From the NCBI GenBank assembly GCA_035236585.1, contig CP141132.1, forward strand, positions 63,461,880-63,525,879: 64,000 nucleotides of DNA, given 5' to 3'. A program made the translations under genes and the position numbers. This document shows positions 59,097-64,000 of this stretch, piece by piece. This stretch comes from Warburgia ugandensis (taxonomy: Eukaryota; Streptophyta; Magnoliopsida; Canellales; Canellaceae). Positions within the stretch are counted from its first letter, which is position 1, and every line of letters begins with the position of its first letter. Under the pieces are notes generated by a model. The model did not search any database and had not been told where the DNA came from. It worked only from the letters and a program-made list of their open reading frames with translations.

Positions 59097-59507
59097 CTAT
59101 GAGTTAGGCAAAGTAATTAAAAGCCATAAACCCATGATATCATCATCAAACCTGACGCCAACGTCGGATAGTTGCTGAAAGCATTCGGTCAACTCATTCA
59201 AGTGTTCGGAAATAGAACTCCCTTCTTTGTATCTCAGGTGCATCGCTCGATTAAGTATGAATAACTTATTATTTCCAATTCTCGACGCGTACAAGGTTTC
59301 TAATTTGATCCATAAAGTTCTAGCATGTATTTCATTTTGAATATGATTTAAAACGTTATCTTCTACCCATTGTCGAATAAAACCACATACCTGTTCGTAT
59401 TCAAAAGCCCACTCATCTTCGGACTTATCCTTCAATTTTTTAGTAGCAAAAACAGGTATAGATGTAATTTCTTCACAAAAAGAAGATCTTTCATCTTTCC
59501 CTTCCAC
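59097..59507 (-). pseudogene. Copia Gag (Tork type)
   Basis: 136 open codons with the UBN2-like capsid signature: FIRQWVEDNVLNHI, ARTLWIKLETLYASRIGNNK and EHLNELTECFQQL. It stops after LPNS, where the family normally continues 'LPESY'. The region to the zinc knuckle is frame-shifted. The start ATG (59,507) lacks a few N-terminal residues common in relatives, but an upstream frame is not obvious. Confidence 0.85.
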
Positions 59508-59684
59508 TTGTGATAGTTAGTACCATTTAAGCAAATTATTTTGCTCATGTTTGCCTTTATAAGTAAAGATAGAGTACTTACAGCAATTTCAGGAGAAAAT
59601 CTTGCAAATTTGAGAACACCACTGTGTTCACCAAGAACTAGTTTATCCCCCTTGAAAACCTGTCAAAATAGGTCTGCTTTAATC

Positions 59685-59905
59685 AGATTACTGTTGCAAC
59701 TCATACTATTGCAACTCAGCTACTGTTGCACTTGACTGTTGCAACGCGCTTCTGTTTCAACTCAGCTACTGTGCAAACGCGCTACTGTTTGCACTTGTAC
59801 TGTTGTAACTCGAACCTGTTGGAACTCACTGTTGGAACTCGCCTCTGGGGTACTGTGCCAACTCAATACTATAGTAGTACTGTAGCAGTAATGATGATTA
59901 CTGTA
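59685..59905 (-). repeat. Degenerate short tandem repeats in the Tork leader
   Basis: About a dozen imperfect copies of actgttgcaactc (plus strand; GAGTTGCAACAGT in sense) at irregular 12-22 bp spacing. They sit between the PBS and gag, in the untranslated leader. Confidence 0.75.
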
Positions 59906-59991
59906 GCAACTATAGCAAGAATAGTTTTTTTCTTCGTCTCGACCAGTGGAATTGCAAATCCGTTTTCTGCCTCTGTTTGACAGCAGAACCT

Positions 59992-60003
59992 TGTCTGATA
60001 CCA
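59992..60003 (-). other. Primer-binding site of the Tork-type element
   Basis: Minus strand TGGTATCAGACA, 2 bp after the 5' LTR end; matches the initiator tRNA-Met site for its first ten bases. Confidence 0.85.
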
Positions 60004-60005
60004 CT

Positions 60006-60293
60006 TGTGGGAGATTTTAGTCCCCGCCCAAGATCACACACACAAAAACACACCGATATTAACGTGGTTCGGCTAATAAGCCTACGTCCACGAGAGAGGG
60101 AATGCTTTCACTATGTAAAATGAAATACAGGGGTTTCTACAGAGAAGAATACATGGGGATTTTACAGATCTGTGTTCTAGTTCTTTGCCCTCTTGGTATC
60201 CCTATTTATAGGGTATTTTGGGCCCTAATTTTCAACACATTTTACACAAAAGTCAGTGGACAGTGGCCGCCTGAAAATGGGGCTGGACCAACA
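60006..60293 (-). repeat. 5' LTR of the Tork-type element
   Basis: 288 bp with TATAAATAG on the minus strand (60,202-60,210). Most positions match the 3' LTR, apart from the ~70-bp segment missing here and a short acacacacaaaaacac insertion. It appears younger than the split copia and Athila-like LTR pairs. Confidence 0.9.
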
Positions 60294-61030
60294 AGTTCCC
60301 CTCCTGTTGGATCTAAACTCTTTTATTTTTTTGATTGGATTTATTTTTAACAAGTGCTTTTAAATGATGTGAAAACAGGTAAAATATCAGATTTACGAGT
60401 AATGCAACAGATCCATAAATATTGAGGGAAGCGATCAAGGAAAATGATATAGAAACGAGATTATCTAAGTGGGGTCGACCTCTGAGATTAATTATTAAGC
60501 CAAGTGGATCATTGATATTGGAAACCAAGTCACTAAACTGCTTTTGTGACTTTGTGCAGTTACATGACACATGCGAGGAAGAGGAGATATGTATATTGAC
60601 CGAGAGGGCTTGAGATTGGCGAATTTTATTAACTATTCCAAGCGTTGATGTTCTAGCCTTTGACGCCACCCATGAACAAATGTCTTTTCTCCAGTAAGTG
60701 CCTTGGTGATGTCGTATGAGAGGTCCGAACCATTGAAGGTAGTTGATAAGTAACATCTCTATGGGCCGCGTAGTAGTACTGCCCTGTGGTGAGATTCTTG
60801 ACAACGAAAAAACGAGGGAAAAATTCAACCGATACATTGTTAGTTAAGTAGAAACGAGACTGAGCATGTAAATATCATGCAAATGAAGAGAAATGGAAGG
60901 AGGAAAAAGGTGGAGGAGCCTGTATGAGTGATCTGCAAACCTGTGCCATCTCCAATGACTATATTATCTGGACCGGTATACTCCAAATTAAGTACTCAAA
61001 TCCGCGGTTACATGATGAAATGCAGCATAA
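60294..61030 (-). pseudogene. Protease/pre-integrase and integrase N-part of the split copia
   Basis: Minus-strand fragments include TGPDNIVIGDGTGLQITHTG (about 60,930-60,990), the protease/GAG-pre linker typical of RE1-like copia. Later come FFPRFFVVKNLTTG and RKSDILPVFTSFKALVKNK (about 60,330-60,390), the integrase core. The 'IQSDGGGEF' motif is split by the Tork-type insertion (TGGE at the junction). Confidence 0.7.
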
Positions 61031-61997
61031 TTCATCATCCAAGGAGATTATTGCGAACGGAAGAAGTGAAATGAGCCACTGGTTGGTATGAATCGGGTAC
61101 TTGGACGGGGTGGAGTGGAGTGGGGCAAAATTTGGCCACGTGACCTTGTTCGTTACACATTTGACCCCGCACTGGGCGCCGATGGGGATTGAAATTGTTT
61201 TTTCTATTGTTATTAGAACTAATAGCTTCCGTGTTTACAGTAGAACAGATGAATTGATACAACTATTGCGTGAGTTTTCGTTGAAGCCACAAGAACTTTA
61301 GATTCGTGGGCAGCATTGGCTTCTGGTATAATAGGTTCTACTAGAGAGTTACTTGCGAGATAGACTTCGTCGCTTGTGATTAGGTAGTCCAAGTCTCCAA
61401 CGTTGAGTGGATCGGTTAAAGTAAGGACAAGTACACTTGACTTCTTTATATTCAGGACCCAACCCTTTGAGAATCTGACGTGTGAGATTATCAGTGTGTA
61501 GGGGTTTATCAATGATGGCTAGTTCATCACCGATACCTTTGATTAAGTAACATGTGATGGAGTTGCTGCCTTGTGAAGTTGAAGGAGTTGGTCTTTGAGT
61601 TGAAGAACTCTGGTGCGAGATTTATTGGCGAAAAGTCCCCAAAAAGCTGTCGAGCATGAGAAGTTGTGGCTCAAACAATGTTGTTTGGCACAGTTTCAGA
61701 GGTGAACGTGATAGTCGAGATGAGAAGCAATGCGTCTTGCCTGATCCAGTATCATGTATTCTGAACTGGGAATGATCCTGTTGCCAGCCGCTGGTATAGT
61801 GTCAAAGGACAGATGTAAGATCCATCAAGGAAGTTCATAAGGTTGTTTCCAATAAGGAGAGTGCATTGACACTGCTAGAAGAGGTAGTTGGATGGGAAGT
61901 TGAGCAGCAGCATTCAAGGTTAGTAGTTTGCGATCTCCGGTGGAGTTTGGAGACGCCCATGGTGGATAACATGAAGGGGTCGTTGGTCCGAAGCCAT
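61031..61997 (-). pseudogene. Copia Gag of the split element
   Basis: Starts near ATG 61,997 (MASDQRP). It shows LIGNNLMNFLDGSYICP, then FANKSRTRVLQLKDQLLQLH, then IKGIGDELAIIDKPLHTDNL and QILKGLGPEYKE. These are the standard Gag segments of Ale/RE1-like copia. The zinc knuckle is damaged: the first Cys is missing, giving GQMCNEQGHVAKFC (about 61,128-61,170). Frameshifts and stops are frequent. Confidence 0.78.
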
Positions 61998-62052
61998 TAA
62001 TGCAGGAAAAAGGAAAGAAAAAACAGGATTGGATTCTCTATTGAGAGGGAAT

Positions 62053-62064
62053 GCTCTGCTACCA
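62053..62064 (-). other. Primer-binding site of the split copia
   Basis: Minus strand TGGTAGCAGAGC, one change from TGGTATCAGAGC, directly after the LTR end. Confidence 0.75.
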
Positions 62065-62261
62065 TACAAAGCCTAGAATGAATGAAATTAACTGACACTT
62101 CGTAAGTGTATATATAAGTATACAACCCGTAATCAAGGGTAAATGATAAGACTAAATCCGTTACAAAATGTAAGCTTAGTCAGCAGTAAGTCAACTGACT
62201 GACTAAGATTAATTTGCTCTTATCTTACGGAGCTGGATCAGCATCTTTATGATATTCAATA
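62065..62261 (-). repeat. 5' LTR of the split copia element
   Basis: Aligns with 35,351-35,555 over its whole length with many mismatches. It begins on the minus strand TATTGAATATCATAAAG (the canonical TG is mutated) and ends TTTGTA before the PBS. Confidence 0.75.
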
Positions 62262-64000
62262 AAGAGTTTTGTGTAGCTTCAAAGCTAAATTAAATGTGTG
62301 AGAAAAAATAGGAGGAAACAAATCATAGTCGAGATTGAAGGAGATAATAACTGATATTTAAGAAACAATTAGTTAAAAACTATATAAGATTGATGATCTA
62401 AAGAATTTTAATAAGAATATAAGGAATGACAAATCCAAGCTTGCACTTGGATCTTACTTAGTGCAAGTGTGCTTTACTTGACTCTTTTGTAGATCTGAGC
62501 CATTCACAGTGTTGGGAATGGCTCGTCTCTCGTTTCCTGTTTTTGTTTTCATTTTCGCTTCAGTTTCCCGTACTGGCAACTTAGATATAAAAACTAGGCA
62601 ATACAACAACCCCACTTGGCTAATTCGTTCATAGAAACTTTCACTTCCACAGCTTACAACATGATCTATGCAAATGCAGACCACGCTTTAGAGAACTGTT
62701 TCCACCAAGAGTGCACCTCGGAAATACTAAATGAAAAGATCCAGTCACATCCTTCGGTGGAAGCTCTCTATCAGTACGCATTTTAGCAATCATAGAAGGG
62801 TCAGGACTCTACGCCCTATGTTTGTACTATTCTGATTGTCCGTGTTGAGCACAAGAACTAACTTGTAGGCGGCTTCATTAAGAATGGGTCCATCAGTTCT
62901 CATGGAATAAAATGACTCTCATGCTACTCTAAGAAGCCAAACTCATCCTCGCCGACTGTCAATAAGGTTTATAATCTCATTTTGCAAGAAGAGCATTAAA
63001 TGATTTAGCACATATCAAATCACACCTTGAATGATGCCTCCACGATCCAGGGAACGGAGGGACCTTTTACTAAGTTGGCGGTGGATACTAAGAGGGTACG
63101 ATCTGTTAATTGTAGGCCAATGGTACATCTAAAGTCTGAAGGTCAGGGCATAGTCGTCTTCGGCTATATTATAAACATGTAAAACCCATAAACTTTCTAT
63201 TTATTACATGGCTGGTCCGCAGCTTATCAAGAGTTAGTTGCTTAATCATTGTATCATCGCTCTCAAGGAAAAATGGCAAGAGCTTGCAGCAGGTCTCTTG
63301 CGCTATTGAAATAATCCTTAGGAAATCCAGTAAGGAGCACACAGAAGCAAATTAACAAACACGCTTGAATCCACGATCTCCAACTTTGGCCAAATCCCAC
63401 TCTACATAGCATGACAACCATGAAAGTACATCCATTCTACTACTCGCATTTTCAAGATCAATTCAGCAACAGATTTCTACTACTTAGTTATTGATCAATG
63501 ACGCCAGGTAGTTGTTGGCTATGATGGGACCATCTGGAATGTTTCTTTTGTATAAAATTATAAATGCAAATTGAGAAGGGGATAAAACTCGGTCTAGAAC
63601 TTGTTTCTCCGCTTGGGACTCGTTCTTCCTTGTTTTTGCTCCCCTCTTTTGCTTCATCCCATGCTCTCCTCGCAATGAGGTATGCGAAGGTCATCTTCAT
63701 TCCATAATCATCACCCTATGTTTGCTTTTACCTAATTTTGTACCATCTAAATTGAGTGACCTAGATCATTTGACGATAGAGAATCCCAGGACCCCATGCA
63801 TAATTTAGCATAGAAGTTTAAACTAGACACGTAAATACGTAATTTCATATAACTAGACACGCACTTCTACGATTTGTACTGTTCACATTCTTTCATATAA
63901 CTGCATTTTGTTAGGCAATCAGAGTCTGCTCGCAGTGGCGATCTTGTAATGAAATCACGATGGTGTACTCGGGGCCATTCTTTTGACTACTGGAATGAAA
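62262..64000. other. No recognisable gene
   Basis: Non-coding DNA of more mixed composition than the repeat nest. Small minus-strand frames at 62,454-62,684 and 63,484-63,700 have no family features. Exons of a gene beyond the window cannot be excluded. Confidence 0.35.

Larger units (their letters stand above)
55153..60293 (-). mobile_element. Ty1/copia element, Tork-type, 5141 bp
   Basis: LTRs 55,153-55,501 (3') and 60,006-60,293 (5'), a perfect TSD AGTTC (55,148-55,152 and 60,294-60,298), an initiator-Met PBS and a polypurine tract are all present. On the minus strand come gag, zinc knuckle, protease, integrase, RT and RNase H in copia order. The coding region is broken by about five stops or frameshifts, and the protease and RT active sites are altered. 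The RNase H part remains open for 300 codons. It inserted into the integrase of an older copia. Confidence 0.93.
35351..62261 (-). mobile_element. Old Ty1/copia element (Ale/RE1-like), split by nested insertions
   Basis: Homologous LTRs lie at 35,351-35,555 (3') and 62,065-62,261 (5'), flanked by near-matching 5-mers gagag and aagag. Between them, all on the minus strand and in the correct order, lie PBS, gag, protease and integrase start (60,294-62,064), integrase end (54,695-55,152), and RT and RNase H (35,556 to about 37,686). The three pieces total about 4.8 kb, the usual size of a complete Ale-type copia. The interruptions are a Tork-type copia (55,153-60,293) and a block of about 17 kb (about 37,687-54,694). 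All coding pieces are broken. The single-element interpretation is inference from order, orientation, LTR pairing and summed length. Confidence 0.75.

Noticed and set aside
60313-60837. 174-codon minus ORF as a host membrane protein
   Set aside because: Neighbouring frames show copia integrase and protease text; the frame is a shifted reading of the split copia element.
1-64000. tRNA, rRNA or organellar insertions
   Set aside because: Apart from SINE A/B boxes, no cloverleaf-like or plastid/mitochondrial gene sequence was noticed by eye.

Overview
This is nuclear DNA of a flowering plant. The evidence is a nine-exon spliced gene with GT-AG introns, three tRNA-derived SINEs of the angiosperm Au type, Ty1/copia and Ty3 retrotransposons, a Mutator-type element and an endogenous caulimovirid. 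The species cannot be named from the window. Most of the DNA is mobile or decayed; one complete host gene can be reconstructed.

Layout. 1-7.2 kb: the last exon of a plus-strand gene (6539-6779) with mostly intron-like DNA upstream. That DNA holds a Mutator-type element with 9-bp target duplications and a GC-rich core (2507-3170), a LINE-type RNase H fragment and a truncated SINE. Two more SINEs follow at 7.3 and 8.0 kb. 9.2-17.2 kb: a very AT-rich, broken endogenous pararetrovirus with recognisable movement protein, coat protein, protease, RT, RNase H and a downstream ORF, followed by two further partial copies in opposite orientations that form an inverted repeat. 17.2-21.9 kb: microsatellites, a 95-bp tandem repeat and one unidentified small ORF. 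21.97-25.98 kb (minus): a complete gene for a 360-residue seven-transmembrane protein. 26.1-32.0 kb: no convincing gene.

32-62.3 kb is a retrotransposon nest. A Ty3-type solo LTR lies at 32,032-34,410 (perfect TSD). Next, an old minus-strand Ty1/copia element (LTRs at 35,351-35,555 and 62,065-62,261) appears split into three pieces that add up to about 4.8 kb. It is broken by (a) a Tork-type copia at 55,153-60,293 (perfect TSD AGTTC) that landed in its integrase, and (b) a block of about 17 kb. That block contains a 2.4-kb solo LTR, degenerate tandem arrays and an Athila-like Ty3 element (42,484-53,777). The Athila-like element in turn carries the 5' part of a SIRE-type copia fused to its gag remnant. 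No retroelement here has an intact coding region. 62.3-64 kb: nothing recognisable.

No tRNA, rRNA, CRISPR or organellar genes were seen. All element and exon boundaries were read by eye; lineage names rest on recognising motifs, not on searches.
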